A model generated the notes under the pieces. That model was given only the letters and a program-made list of their open reading frames with translations. It was not told where the DNA came from and did no database searches. The position numbers and the translations under genes are program-made. A DNA stretch of 64,000 nucleotides, from positions 186,001-250,000 of the forward strand of contig NZ_JAATJB010000004.1 of assembly GCF_011927635.1 (NCBI RefSeq), read 5' to 3'. This stretch comes from Sphingomonas trueperi (lineage in GTDB: Bacteria > Pseudomonadota > Alphaproteobacteria > Sphingomonadales > Sphingomonadaceae). Shown here piece by piece: positions 1 to 8,654 of this stretch (position 1 is its first letter; the number at the start of each line of letters is the position of its first letter).

Positions 1-824
1 CGCGCACAGCCGCGCTCACGGGCATGCGCCATCAGTGCGAAATACATCCGGTCGTTGGCGCGCAGCCCGCGCGCCGCTTCGGTCCCGCCGCCCCAATAGG
101 GGTAGACGGTACCGCGCCAATAGAGGCTGAGCACGCTGGCCACCGCGAGACGCTGGTGGCGGACGGTGAGGATGTCCGCCTCCGCCCCGAACGCCTCCAG
201 CACCGCGGCGAACAGCGCGGTGGGGAAGACCGGCGTGCCGAGGTTGCGGACACTTTCCGCATAGACGCGGTAATGCGTGCGGCGGGCGGCACGATCGGCA
301 CCCACCTCCACCGTCAGATCCGCAGCGAGCGCCTTGCGCAGTTCGGCGCGCTGCTTGCGCGGCACCGCGAGCAGTTCGGCCTCGTCATCGGCCGCGAGCC
401 GGCGGACGAAGCTGAGATAGGTCATATCGTCCCGTACCCAGTCTTCGCCCGGACAGGGTCCGCCGCGCAGGTCAAGGCTGGGGCAGCGCAAACGTGTGGC
501 GAGGCTCCAGGCGGCCTGTCCCAGCGCGGCGACGGCATAGCCCTGCTCGGCAAGAATGCCGCCGCCGACGCCGAAGCCGGTCGAGACCAGCGCCCGGCCG
601 AACAACGGCGAGGCGATCGCCGTCAGCGGCAGTACCCCAACGATCCGCCCGCCACCGCCCTCCGCCACCAGATAGTGGCTGCGCTGACGACAACCCTTCG
701 CCACCGCCATGCTCCATTCGGGCAGATGGAAGGGCGTGGCATCCGCCTGCGCATCGACCCAGGCGGCAAGACGCCCGCGCTCGCTCGCATCGTGCAGGTC
801 GGCGGTGCGGACGGACAGGGTCAC
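1..824 (-). CDS. FemAB-like GNAT-fold protein of the XrtA locus (3' end beyond window)
   Basis: About 274 codons are open from a GTG at 824 to the left edge, so the C-terminus is missing. The GTG overlaps the deacetylase stop as GTGA, which fixes the start and implies translational coupling. Readable stretches include FHLPEWSMAV near the N-terminus, a Gly-rich GFGVGGG segment, YWRGTVYPYWGGG and NDRMYFALMAHARERG. This pattern fits the FemAB/GNAT-type proteins known as XrtA/PEP-CTERM system-associated. FemAB relatives transfer aminoacyl or acyl groups onto cell-wall or envelope acceptors. The acceptor here is unknown. Its place as last visible gene of the exopolysaccharide operon supports an envelope-modification role. 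Family call is from motif recall, not a search. Confidence 0.75.
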   Translation of the reverse strand, partial: MTLSVRTADLHDASERGRLAAWVDAQADATPFHLPEWSMAVAKGCRQRSHYLVAEGGGGRIVGVLPLTAIASPLFGRALVSTGFGVGGGILAEQGYAVAALGQAAWSLATRLRCPSLDLRGGPCPGEDWVRDDMTYLSFVRRLAADDEAELLAVPRKQRAELRKALAADLTVEVGADRAARRTHYRVYAESVRNLGTPVFPTALFAAVLEAFGAEADILTVRHQRLAVASVLSLYWRGTVYPYWGGGTEAARGLRANDRMYFALMAHARERGCA

Positions 825-1666
825 GCCAGCCGCTCCGCCGCCTGTGCCGCGATCGCATCCACCCGGCCCCAGTCGTGGCGCGCCAGCAGCGTCCGCAGCT
901 TGCCCTCCATCGCGCCCAGCCGGGCATAATGGCGCAATCGCGACTTGAACGGTGCGGCACGCACCCGCGGCTGGCCGGGGTCGATCTCCCAGGGATGGAA
1001 GTAGAACATCGCCGCCTCACCGCGTGCATTGGCGCCGCGGATCGCACGATCGGCAACCCCCTGCGGCAGCAGCCGGAAGAACCCGCCGCCCGCGGTCACC
1101 TCGCGCCCCAGCACCCGCGCGATCGTGATCGGCAGCTCGATCAGCCGCGCATCGGGCAGCGGGCGGAACGGCGTGCGCGGCGCATCGGGCCAGCCATAAT
1201 GATCATGCGCGATCGGCGCGATGCTCGAAGAGTAGCAATAGCCCGCCTCGGCGAGCACCGCATGCGCCCAAGGCGTGCGGCGGTCGATCGAAAAGCTCGG
1301 CGCGCGATAGCCGTTCACCGCGACGCCCGCGGCATCCTCCAGCGCGGCGCGCGCGCGGGCGAGATCGGCGCGGAACTGGTCGGGCGTCAGCGTGAAGACG
1401 CGGGCATGGTCCCAGCCATGGCTGGCGACCTCGTGCCCCGCCTCGGCGATGCGGCGGATCAGCCTGGGATGACGCTCCGCCACCCAGCCGAGCGTGAAGA
1501 AGGTGCCCTGCACCCCCGCTTCCGCGAACAGCGCCAGCACGCAATCGGTATTGGCCTCGACACGTCGCTCCAGTCCGTCCCAATCGCCACGCGCGATCGT
1601 GGTCTCGAAGGCGCCGACCTGGAACCAGTCCTCGACATCGACCGACAGGCCGTTGCGCACGCCCAT
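821..1666 (-). CDS. XrtA-associated polysaccharide deacetylase (DUF3473 type)
   Basis: 281 aa NodB-fold deacetylase. The N-terminal GLSVDVEDWF carries the catalytic and metal-binding aspartates. The second metal motif is AGHEVASHGWDHARV, and a later MFYFHPWEIDPGQPR block is typical of the C-terminal DUF3473 extension of exosortase-linked deacetylases. The family removes N-acetyl groups from a hexosamine in the polymer. No signal peptide is evident, so action on a cytoplasmic or membrane-linked intermediate is possible. It lies 3 bp after the ATPase gene and overlaps the FemAB-like gene by 4 bp, inside one minus-strand operon. Confidence 0.9.
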   Translation of the reverse strand: MGVRNGLSVDVEDWFQVGAFETTIARGDWDGLERRVEANTDCVLALFAEAGVQGTFFTLGWVAERHPRLIRRIAEAGHEVASHGWDHARVFTLTPDQFRADLARARAALEDAAGVAVNGYRAPSFSIDRRTPWAHAVLAEAGYCYSSSIAPIAHDHYGWPDAPRTPFRPLPDARLIELPITIARVLGREVTAGGGFFRLLPQGVADRAIRGANARGEAAMFYFHPWEIDPGQPRVRAAPFKSRLRHYARLGAMEGKLRTLLARHDWGRVDAIAAQAAERLA

Positions 1667-1669
1667 CGC

Positions 1670-2734
1670 TCAGGCAGCACTGCCGCGCAGCGCGTCGAGG
1701 TCGATGCCGCTGCGACCATCGTCCTTCTCCACCCAGTCGACCAGCAGCGAGAGCACCCGGCGCAGCGCATCCGACTGCGAGGCGACCTGCGCCTCCAGCT
1801 CGGCGACGCGGCGCTCGAGCGCCCGAGTTTCGGCCGAGCCCTCCGGCACCGCGCGCAGTTCGGCGACGCGGCCGGCGCGCACCGGCGCCGGTTCGGGCAC
1901 CGGCTCGGGCGCCGGCTCGATCACATCCTCCTGCTCGATATCCTCGATCACCGCCGCGACATCGGGCGCGCCGAAATTCTCGATCTGCTCGACGGCGCCG
2001 TAGAGCAGCACGCGGCTCGCCAGCTGGTTGAGGCGGCGCGGGATGCCGCCCGACCAGCGGTGCATCGCCGCCAGCGCATCGGCGGTGAAGCGCGGGCGGC
2101 CGCTCCAGCCGACCAGCATCAGCCGATGCATCAAATAGGCCTCAACCTCCTCCACCTCCATCGGCGCGAGGTGATGCATCGCGATCACCCGCTGGCGGAG
2201 CTGCTCGAAGGCGGGCTGCTGCAGCACCAGCCGAAACTCGGGCTGGCCCAGCAGGAAGATCTGGAGCAGCGGATAGCCGCCCGCCTGGAAGTTGGAGAGC
2301 ATGCGCAGCTCGTCCAGGCTCTCGCCCGGCAGCGCCTGCGCCTCGTCCACCACCAGCAACGTGCGCCGTCCGGCGCGGGCGACCTCGTGCAGGCCACGCT
2401 CGATCGCCAGCAGCAGCGCCGCCTTGGAGAGGTCATCCCCCGGCAGCCCCAACCCCTGCGCGACCAGCCGCAACATGTCGTCGGCGCGCAGATGGGTGGA
2501 GACGATCTTGATCACGTTGAGCCGTTCGCCGTCCAGTTCGGCGAGCAGGTGGCCGAGCAGCGTCGTCTTGCCCGCCCCCGGATCGCCGGTGATGACGACG
2601 AAGCCTTCGCCCTGGCTGAGGCCATAGCCGAGATAGGCCATCGCCTTGCCGTGGGTGGCGGTATCGAACCAGAAGCGCGGATCGGGGGTCAGCTGGAACG
2701 GCCGGCCGCGCAGCCCGTAATGATCGTCCATCAT
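1670..2734 (-). CDS. XrtA-associated AAA ATPase (ExeA/GspA-like)
   Basis: 354 aa. An N-terminal YGLRGRPFQLTPDPRFWF block is typical of ExeA-type ATPases. Walker A is GDPGAGKTT (residues 50-58) and Walker B is LLVVDEAQAL (about 125-134). After the AAA core come a Pro/Glu-rich linker and a C-terminal heptad-like segment (ALERRVAELEAQVASQ) that should form a short coiled coil. Relatives in exosortase loci are annotated as putative secretion ATPases. The exact job is unknown, and polymer export or envelope assembly is inferred from the neighbours. It is 12 bp after the outer-membrane protein gene. Confidence 0.88.
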   Translation of the reverse strand: MMDDHYGLRGRPFQLTPDPRFWFDTATHGKAMAYLGYGLSQGEGFVVITGDPGAGKTTLLGHLLAELDGERLNVIKIVSTHLRADDMLRLVAQGLGLPGDDLSKAALLLAIERGLHEVARAGRRTLLVVDEAQALPGESLDELRMLSNFQAGGYPLLQIFLLGQPEFRLVLQQPAFEQLRQRVIAMHHLAPMEVEEVEAYLMHRLMLVGWSGRPRFTADALAAMHRWSGGIPRRLNQLASRVLLYGAVEQIENFGAPDVAAVIEDIEQEDVIEPAPEPVPEPAPVRAGRVAELRAVPEGSAETRALERRVAELEAQVASQSDALRRVLSLLVDWVEKDDGRSGIDLDALRGSAA

Positions 2735-2746
2735 GCGTGCAGTCTC

Positions 2747-4333
2747 TCAAAAACCATAGCGCGCTCCGATCAGCGCCTGTGCCGATGCCTGATCGGGGCC
2801 GTCGCGCATCGATCCGTAGAGGCCTGCGGTCGCGGTGAGGCTCAGGCGGCCGAGGCGGCGGGTGTAGGCGGTGTTGGCGCCCCAGCCGAACACGGCGGTG
2901 CTGCCGGGGATGTCGCCGTCATAATAGCTGGCGAGCAGGTTGAGCCCGATCGTCCCGTCGCGCCCGGCGGCGAGCGCGGCGAAGGCCTGGGCGTAGAAGC
3001 TCTCGTCCCAGCTGCCGCCGGTTGCGGTCGCGGCAACCGGAGTGAGGAAGTCGCGCCGGGCGAAGCCGCCGCCGACACCCAGCCGTGTCGTGCCCCGGCG
3101 CCAAACCGCATTGGCGGTCATTCCGCGGCCGCGATAGGCAGCCGTCGCCGCCGAGGAGAAGGCCCCCGCGATGCACCCGCCCGCCGCCGCCCCGCTGGTG
3201 CCGTAGATGCAGGCGCCCGCCTGGGCCCCGAAAGGATCCGCGGTGGTGACGAAGCCCACCGGCAGCGCGGCGAGGCTGCCGCCGACCTGCTGGCCATAGG
3301 TCTCGACCGTGTCGTACACCGCCACCTGGATGCCGCTGCCGCTATTCCGCTGGAAGGTGAAGCTGCCGGTATAGCGCATCGCCCCGTAGCGGCGGCCGAT
3401 CCGCACCTCGAGCGCGGTCCTCCGGCTGGGCCGCCAGAGCACGCCGCCGTCCCAGAACATGCCCTCGAAATCGTAGGCGAGCCGCACGGGCGATGCCGGA
3501 TCGGTGACATAGCGCCCCGCCCCGTCAACCACCGGCTGGCCACTCTGCCCAAGCAGCGGATCACGCTGGCGCACGGTGATCTGCTCATAGCCCGCCCCGC
3601 TGACCAGCGCGACCGTGCGGCTGATCGGCGCGATCGCATCGCCGCGCCCCGAGTTGCTGGCAAAGCGCTGATCGAGCTGGCTGGCATTCTCGCGCACCAG
3701 CCCGCCGGTGACGCTGAGCCCGATCGGCAGCACCGCGCCGGGCTTGGCGCCCACGCTGGCATTCACGGCATGCGAGGTGGAATGGTCGAAGCGATCGACC
3801 TGCGGCAGCGTCGATGCGACGCCGGTTGCGACGCCGTCGTCCACCTTGGTGAAGCCGAAGCGATAGGCGCCCTGCACGAACAGCGGCCCGGCATGGGTGT
3901 CGAGCTTGGGCCCGGCATAGCCCGAATAGAGCTGGCTGAGGTTGCGCGCAGTGGCCGCATTGCCGGTCAGCGCGTCGCCGCGCGCATCGGTGCGGGTGCG
4001 GGTGGCGACGGCACCGGCCTCCAGCGTCAGCCCGCGGGCGGCGGTGATGCGCGCCTGGGCGAGGCCGTTATGGCTGTCGCCCGACTGCAGGCTGCCCTTC
4101 TCGGTGAAGCGGTGCTGATATTGGTAGCTCACCTGCACCTGCACCCGGCGGGTGCGGATGCTGCCGTCCAGCCCCGCGCCGAGCTGCGAATAGGTCAGCG
4201 TCTCGCCGCCGTTGAGCTCGGCGGTGGCGACCCGGCTCACCTCGATATAGGGCGTGAGGGTCGCGCGGCGCTGGGCGGCCGCGGGCACGATCGCGGCGGC
4301 GCAGACGGCCAGCACGATCGCGCCACGGATCAC
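2747..4333 (-). CDS. XrtA-locus outer-membrane beta-barrel protein
   Basis: About 528 aa from a GTG at 4333 that overlaps the kinase stop as GTGA. This start is chosen over an upstream in-frame ATG at 4420 because it puts a clean signal peptide (IRGAIVLAVCAAAIVPAAAQ) at the N-terminus. The mature part is rich in alternating aromatic and polar residues (YSQLGAGLDGSIRTRRVQVQ and similar) and ends in RYGF, a terminal Phe typical of outer-membrane barrels. It resembles the uncharacterised outer-membrane proteins of PEP-CTERM loci. A role as export porin or surface anchor is inferred. Confidence 0.8.
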   Translation of the reverse strand: MIRGAIVLAVCAAAIVPAAAQRRATLTPYIEVSRVATAELNGGETLTYSQLGAGLDGSIRTRRVQVQVSYQYQHRFTEKGSLQSGDSHNGLAQARITAARGLTLEAGAVATRTRTDARGDALTGNAATARNLSQLYSGYAGPKLDTHAGPLFVQGAYRFGFTKVDDGVATGVASTLPQVDRFDHSTSHAVNASVGAKPGAVLPIGLSVTGGLVRENASQLDQRFASNSGRGDAIAPISRTVALVSGAGYEQITVRQRDPLLGQSGQPVVDGAGRYVTDPASPVRLAYDFEGMFWDGGVLWRPSRRTALEVRIGRRYGAMRYTGSFTFQRNSGSGIQVAVYDTVETYGQQVGGSLAALPVGFVTTADPFGAQAGACIYGTSGAAAGGCIAGAFSSAATAAYRGRGMTANAVWRRGTTRLGVGGGFARRDFLTPVAATATGGSWDESFYAQAFAALAAGRDGTIGLNLLASYYDGDIPGSTAVFGWGANTAYTRRLGRLSLTATAGLYGSMRDGPDQASAQALIGARYGF

Positions 4334-5184
4334 CGGCCCGCCTGCGCGTAATAGCTGCCGAAGCGCCGGCCCGAAGGCTGGAACGACACCGCGTTGAGCA
4401 CGAGCTGGATATGCTCGCACCCGTCGAGCGCGGCGACGGCGGCGCGCAGGTCCTCCTCGCTGGTGCGATCGGCGCGAACCACCATCATCGTCTGCCCGAC
4501 ATGCAGCGCCAGCACCGAGGCGGGCGAGGCGGCGAGCGCCGGCGGCGAATCGAAGATCACGATGCGGCGCGGATTGGCCGCGGCCAGCCGATCGAGCATC
4601 GCCCGCGCGCCGTCGCTCGCCAGCAATTCGGTATCGCTGACGCTGCGGGTGCCCGCGGGCAGGATCGCGAGCTGCGGCACGTCGGTATCGACGATGCAGG
4701 CCTCGACGTCGACACGGCCGTCGAGCGCGTCGAGCAGCCCCGGCCCCTCGCCCATGCCGAGCCGCTTCGAGACGTCGGGCTTGGCGAAATCGGCGTCGAC
4801 CAGCAGGATCTCGACGTCCTTCTCGGCCGCCATCGAGAGCGCGAGATTGATCGCGCAGAAGGTCTTGCCCTCGTCGGGCTGGGCCGAGCAGACCAGGATC
4901 ATCCGGGCGCGATCGGCATCGACGCCGGCGACGCCCCGCGCGGTGAGCAGCAGCTGCCGCTTCACCATGCGGAACTCCTCGGCGAGCGGCGTAATCGGCC
5001 CGCCGGGCACCAGCATGCCGGCGGCGGCAAGCCGGGCGCGGTCGATCGGCACCATCGGGCGATCCTGGGCGGGGGGCGCCGCGGGCTGCCTGGCAGGTGC
5101 CTCCTCCGTCGGAAGCCCCGGCATCATCGCGATCGCGCGCTGGATCAGCGAGCCGGTGAGCCGCTTTGGGGTGTGTTCATTCAT
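4330..5184 (-). CDS. XrtA-associated tyrosine autokinase (BY-kinase)
   Basis: 284 aa cytoplasmic BY-kinase. The Walker A region is SAQPDEGKT (residues 100-108). The A' motif is LLVDADFAKPDVSKRLG (from about 130) and Walker B is IVIFDSPP. A short C-terminal tail contains two adjacent tyrosines (Y278, Y279) as a minimal autophosphorylation cluster. Such kinases pair with a separate Wzz-like membrane protein to set chain length and pace of polymer synthesis. That partner is the next gene upstream (stop 3 bp before this ATG). The Asp before Glu in the P-loop (PDEGKT) departs from the commoner GEGKT form. Confidence 0.92.
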   Translation of the reverse strand: MNEHTPKRLTGSLIQRAIAMMPGLPTEEAPARQPAAPPAQDRPMVPIDRARLAAAGMLVPGGPITPLAEEFRMVKRQLLLTARGVAGVDADRARMILVCSAQPDEGKTFCAINLALSMAAEKDVEILLVDADFAKPDVSKRLGMGEGPGLLDALDGRVDVEACIVDTDVPQLAILPAGTRSVSDTELLASDGARAMLDRLAAANPRRIVIFDSPPALAASPASVLALHVGQTMMVVRADRTSEEDLRAAVAALDGCEHIQLVLNAVSFQPSGRRFGSYYAQAGR

Positions 5185-5187
5185 CGC

Positions 5188-6708
5188 TCAGGCCCCGGCA
5201 GCGTGGTGGAGCATGCCGACCAGCAGGATCGCGGCATAGGCGACACCCAGCCCTGCGACGCCCCCGAGGAAGTGCTGGAGCTGCTTGCGGCGACGCGCAC
5301 GCTGGCGGGGCGTGATCACTTCGCCGATCGAGCCGATCACCGGCATGCCGCTCGCGCGTTCCAGCCGGGTGGCGGTATCGAAGGTCGTCCGCAGCTTGGA
5401 CAGCAGGAACGCCGCCGCCATGCCTGCACCAAGGCCCGCAACGAGCACCGCAGTGAGCAGCATCGGCCGATTGGGCGAACGGGGCGCGCGCGGCTGGGTC
5501 GGCGGGTCGATCACGCTGAACTTCACTGCGTCGGTCTGGCTCTGCGCCTGGCTGCTGATCCGCAGCTGTTCGCGATCGGCGAGCAGCTTGGCGTACTGGT
5601 CCTTGAGTACCTGATAGTCGCGGTCGATCTGGCCCTGCTCGGAGGCGGCTTGGGGTGCCTGGCTCAGCTTGGCGCTGAGGGCTGCGAGATCGCCTTGGAT
5701 CTGCGCGCGGCGCTGGCTGAGGGCTGCGACCTGTGCGGCCTTGTCCGCCTGCATCGAGCGAAGGCTGAGATAGAGCGGGTTGGCGAAGCTCCCGCCGCCG
5801 CTGCCACCCGAGGGCTCGCGCGCCGCAGCGGCCTGCGCACCGGCGATCTGGCGCTTGAGCGCGACGACGTCGGGATGTGCCTCGGTGAAGCCGCGCGCCC
5901 GGGCATCGGAAAGCTGGGCCTGCAGATCCGCGAGACGCGCGCGCGCCGGCCCCGTTCCCACCGGGCCGCCGCCCTGGCCTGCGACACTCGCCGGTGTGCC
6001 CGCCATCTGCGCGTTGACCGCGCTGAGGCCGCTCTGCGCCGCCGCCAGGTCGCTCTCGATCTGCTGGAGCTGCTGCTGCGCCGCGCCGATGCGGTCGTCG
6101 AGCGACCCGGTGCCCGGCAAGCTGCCGAGGAAGCGCGTCTGGAACTCCGCGCGCTTGGTCTCCGCCGCCTGCAGCCCCTGCTGGCGCTCGGCAAGCTGCT
6201 GGTCGAGAAAGGCGAGCGACTGGCTGCTCTCGTCGCGGCTGTCGGCGAGCTTGTTGTCGCGGAACAGCGCGATCAGCTTCTCCACCACCTGGCGGCAGAT
6301 GGCCGGATCGGCGCCGGTTACCGCGATCTCGAACAGATTGTCCTGCTGCGCGGTGAGCTTGATCGCCTTTTGCAGTCCGGCGATGCGCGCGGCCAGATCG
6401 GCCGGCTTGGTGACCGTCTTCGCCAGATCGGTGCCGCGGACGACCTTTTCCAGGTTCACCGAGCTGGTCAGCGTCTGGCGGATGCGGTCGATGTCCTGCT
6501 GCTGGCCCGCCGCCGCTACGCCGCCGTCGCTGGGCAGCACCTGGCGCAGCTCGACGAGCACCCGCGCCTTGGATTCATAGCTGTCCGGGATGCGCGACAC
6601 CGCCACCCAGCCGACCACGCAGACCATCCAGGCAGTCGCCAGCGCGAGCGTACGCCGCATCCACACCGCGTGGAGCGCGCTGCGGAGCTCGTCGAACAGG
6701 CTCCCCAT
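5188..6708 (-). CDS. XrtA-associated chain-length determinant (Wzz/GumC-like)
   Basis: 506 aa inner-membrane polysaccharide co-polymerase. The ATG at 6708 shares a base with the exporter stop (TGATG), so the longer in-frame extension upstream is rejected. Order: short cytoplasmic N-terminus, TM1 (LALATAWMVCVVGWVAV, about 20-36), Wzz domain, a long periplasmic coiled-coil region rich in Gln/Ala (from about 170 to 410), a second TM with a preceding PxxPxxP-like stretch (DPPTQPRAPRSPNRPM), and a further hydrophobic segment at the C-terminus. It should control polymer length together with the tyrosine kinase encoded next. Confidence 0.92.
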   Translation of the reverse strand: MGSLFDELRSALHAVWMRRTLALATAWMVCVVGWVAVSRIPDSYESKARVLVELRQVLPSDGGVAAAGQQQDIDRIRQTLTSSVNLEKVVRGTDLAKTVTKPADLAARIAGLQKAIKLTAQQDNLFEIAVTGADPAICRQVVEKLIALFRDNKLADSRDESSQSLAFLDQQLAERQQGLQAAETKRAEFQTRFLGSLPGTGSLDDRIGAAQQQLQQIESDLAAAQSGLSAVNAQMAGTPASVAGQGGGPVGTGPARARLADLQAQLSDARARGFTEAHPDVVALKRQIAGAQAAAAREPSGGSGGGSFANPLYLSLRSMQADKAAQVAALSQRRAQIQGDLAALSAKLSQAPQAASEQGQIDRDYQVLKDQYAKLLADREQLRISSQAQSQTDAVKFSVIDPPTQPRAPRSPNRPMLLTAVLVAGLGAGMAAAFLLSKLRTTFDTATRLERASGMPVIGSIGEVITPRQRARRRKQLQHFLGGVAGLGVAYAAILLVGMLHHAAGA

Positions 6709-7349
6709 CAGAACATGCTCTGCGGGATGATGATCACGTCGCCCGGCGCCAGCCGGACATTGGCCGAGGTGTCGCCGTTCTTGAGCAGGTCGGCGAGGCG
6801 CAGCTTGAACTCGCGCTTCTTGCCGGTCTGCGGGTCGTAGCGCACCAGCCGGGCGCGGTTGCCCGCGGCGAATTCGTTGAGGCCGCCCACCGCGATCATC
6901 GCGTCGAGGATCGACATGTTGGCGCGATAGGGCAGCGACGCCGGCTTCTCGGTCGCGCCGACCACGCGGATCTGCTGGCTGAACGTCCCCGAGAAATTCT
7001 CGACGATCACCGAGACGATCGGGTCCTTGATATATTCGCTGAGCGCGAGCTTCAGGTCGTCGGCAAGCATCGCGGGAGTCTTGCCCACCGCCGGCATGTC
7101 GTTGATCAGCGGCGTGGTGATGCGGCCGTCGGGGCGCACCTGGACCTTGGTCGAGATCTCGGGATTGCGCCAGACGAAGATGCTGAGCTGGTCGAGCGGG
7201 CCGATGACATATTCGTCGCTGGGTGCTTCCTTGCCGCCGACGAAGCCTGCGGCGGGCAGCTCGGGGCGCGGTCCACCGCCGCCGCACGCCGATAGCTGCG
7301 CCATCAGCGCCAGCGTCGCCGCCGCCTTCCTCCCGAACGAAACCGCCAT
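6708..7349 (-). CDS. XrtA-associated polysaccharide export lipoprotein (Wza-like)
   Basis: 213 aa. A lipoprotein signal ends in LSAC (Cys22), so the protein should be lipid-anchored in the outer membrane facing the periplasm. DEYVIGPLDQLSIFVWRNPE opens the poly-export domain, followed by SLBB-like repeats (FSQQIRVVGATEKPASLPY) and a terminal LAPGDVIIIPQSMF, the usual end of this family. It forms the exit channel of Wza/Wzz polymer export. First gene of the export block; the 93 bp upstream may hold its promoter. Confidence 0.93.
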   Translation of the reverse strand: MAVSFGRKAAATLALMAQLSACGGGGPRPELPAAGFVGGKEAPSDEYVIGPLDQLSIFVWRNPEISTKVQVRPDGRITTPLINDMPAVGKTPAMLADDLKLALSEYIKDPIVSVIVENFSGTFSQQIRVVGATEKPASLPYRANMSILDAMIAVGGLNEFAAGNRARLVRYDPQTGKKREFKLRLADLLKNGDTSANVRLAPGDVIIIPQSMF

Positions 7350-7442
7350 TGCCGTGCCTCCAAGCGGCAGCGAGGCGGCGTGTCGCGCGCCCGTGCCGGA
7401 CGGCGACCTATGGCGCAGGACGCGTAAATTTAGCGTTAGGCG

Positions 7443-8654
7443 TCAGACTCCTGCCAAAACCTCGCGGACCGGCGGGTGGCCGAGGAACCCCTGCGGGCTG
7501 GCGCTGGCGCCATAGGCCCCCGATGCGAAGATCGCGATCAGGTCGCCCACTTGCGTGCGGGGCAGCGCGACGCGGTCCGCCAGCCGGTCGAGCGGGGTGC
7601 AGAGCGGGCCGACCACGGTCACCACTTCCTCGGGCGCGTCCTGCATCCGGTGGGCGACGGCCACCGGATAGTTGCGCCGCACGACCGTGCCGAAATTGCC
7701 GGTCGCAGCGAGATGGTGGTGGAGACCGCCGTCGACGACGACGAAAGTCTCCCCCTGGCTCTCCTTCCGGTCGATCACCCGCGCCAGATAGATTCCCGCT
7801 TCGCCGACCAGCCAGCGGCCGAGCTCGATCGCGTACTGGGTATCGAGCCGGTCCAGCTCGCCCGCCAGCGCCGCGCCGACCGCCTCGACGTCGAGCGGCA
7901 GGTCGCCGGGAAAATAGGGGATGCCGAAGCCGCCGCCGAGATTGACCAGCGGCGGCAGCGCGCCCGCTTCGTCCGCCAGCCGCGCGGCAAGGCCGATGGT
8001 TGCGGCCTGCGTCTCGATCACCGCCTCGGCCGAAAGCGCCTGCGAGCCGGCATAGATATGGAAGCCGCGCCAGGCCGCGCCCGCCGCGATCAGCCGCCGG
8101 ACGAGCGCGGGCACGCGTGCGGCGTCGATCCCGAAGGGCGAGGCGCGGCCGCCCATCTTCATGCCGGAGCCGCGCAGCTCGAAATCCGGGTTCACCCGCA
8201 CCGCCAGCCGCGGCGTGGTGCCCAGCCGCTCGCCGATCGCCAGCGCGCGTTCTGCCTCGCCTTCGGACTCCAGGTTGAGCGTCACCCCCGCCCGGATCGC
8301 CGCGTCCAGCTCCGCGTCGCGCTTGCCGGGCCCGGCGAAGCTGACCGCCGCGGCGTCCATCGGCGCCAGCGCCTTGTCCATCTCCCCCGCCGAGGCGACG
8401 TCGATCCCATCGACTTGGGGCGCAATGGCGGCGATCAGCGAGGGCAAGGGATTGGCCTTGATCGCATAGTGCAGCGCGATCCGCTCCGGCATCGCGGCGC
8501 GGAAGCGGGCAATCCGCGCCTGCACCGCGCTGGCATCGTACAGATAGAGCGGCGTGCCTGCCGCCGCCCAGTCGCCGGCGCTGCGGCCGGCCACCTGCAG
8601 CATCGGCTGCCCGGCATAGTCGGCGGGGATGGGCCCGGTGGGCTTGGCGTTCAT
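7443..8654 (-). CDS. PLP-dependent decarboxylase, exosortase A system-associated
   Basis: 403 aa fold-III decarboxylase related to diaminopimelate and ornithine decarboxylases. The PLP lysine is in HYAIKANPLPS (Lys66). VNLGGGFGIPYF is the phosphate-binding glycine loop and VVGPLCTPLD carries the catalytic Cys expected in the C-terminal barrel. The ATG at 8654 overlaps the ligase stop as ATGA. A dedicated copy fused transcriptionally to an AMP ligase in XrtA loci is a known association. The substrate amino acid is not known; the product is presumably an amine or diamine for an envelope compound. Confidence 0.9.
   Translation of the reverse strand: MNAKPTGPIPADYAGQPMLQVAGRSAGDWAAAGTPLYLYDASAVQARIARFRAAMPERIALHYAIKANPLPSLIAAIAPQVDGIDVASAGEMDKALAPMDAAAVSFAGPGKRDAELDAAIRAGVTLNLESEGEAERALAIGERLGTTPRLAVRVNPDFELRGSGMKMGGRASPFGIDAARVPALVRRLIAAGAAWRGFHIYAGSQALSAEAVIETQAATIGLAARLADEAGALPPLVNLGGGFGIPYFPGDLPLDVEAVGAALAGELDRLDTQYAIELGRWLVGEAGIYLARVIDRKESQGETFVVVDGGLHHHLAATGNFGTVVRRNYPVAVAHRMQDAPEEVVTVVGPLCTPLDRLADRVALPRTQVGDLIAIFASGAYGASASPQGFLGHPPVREVLAGV

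Noticed and set aside
494..4351. 1285-codon open frame on the plus strand
   Set aside because: Antisense to XrtA genes with clear motifs. The Arg/Ala/Gly/His-rich translation is the usual shadow in GC-rich DNA.
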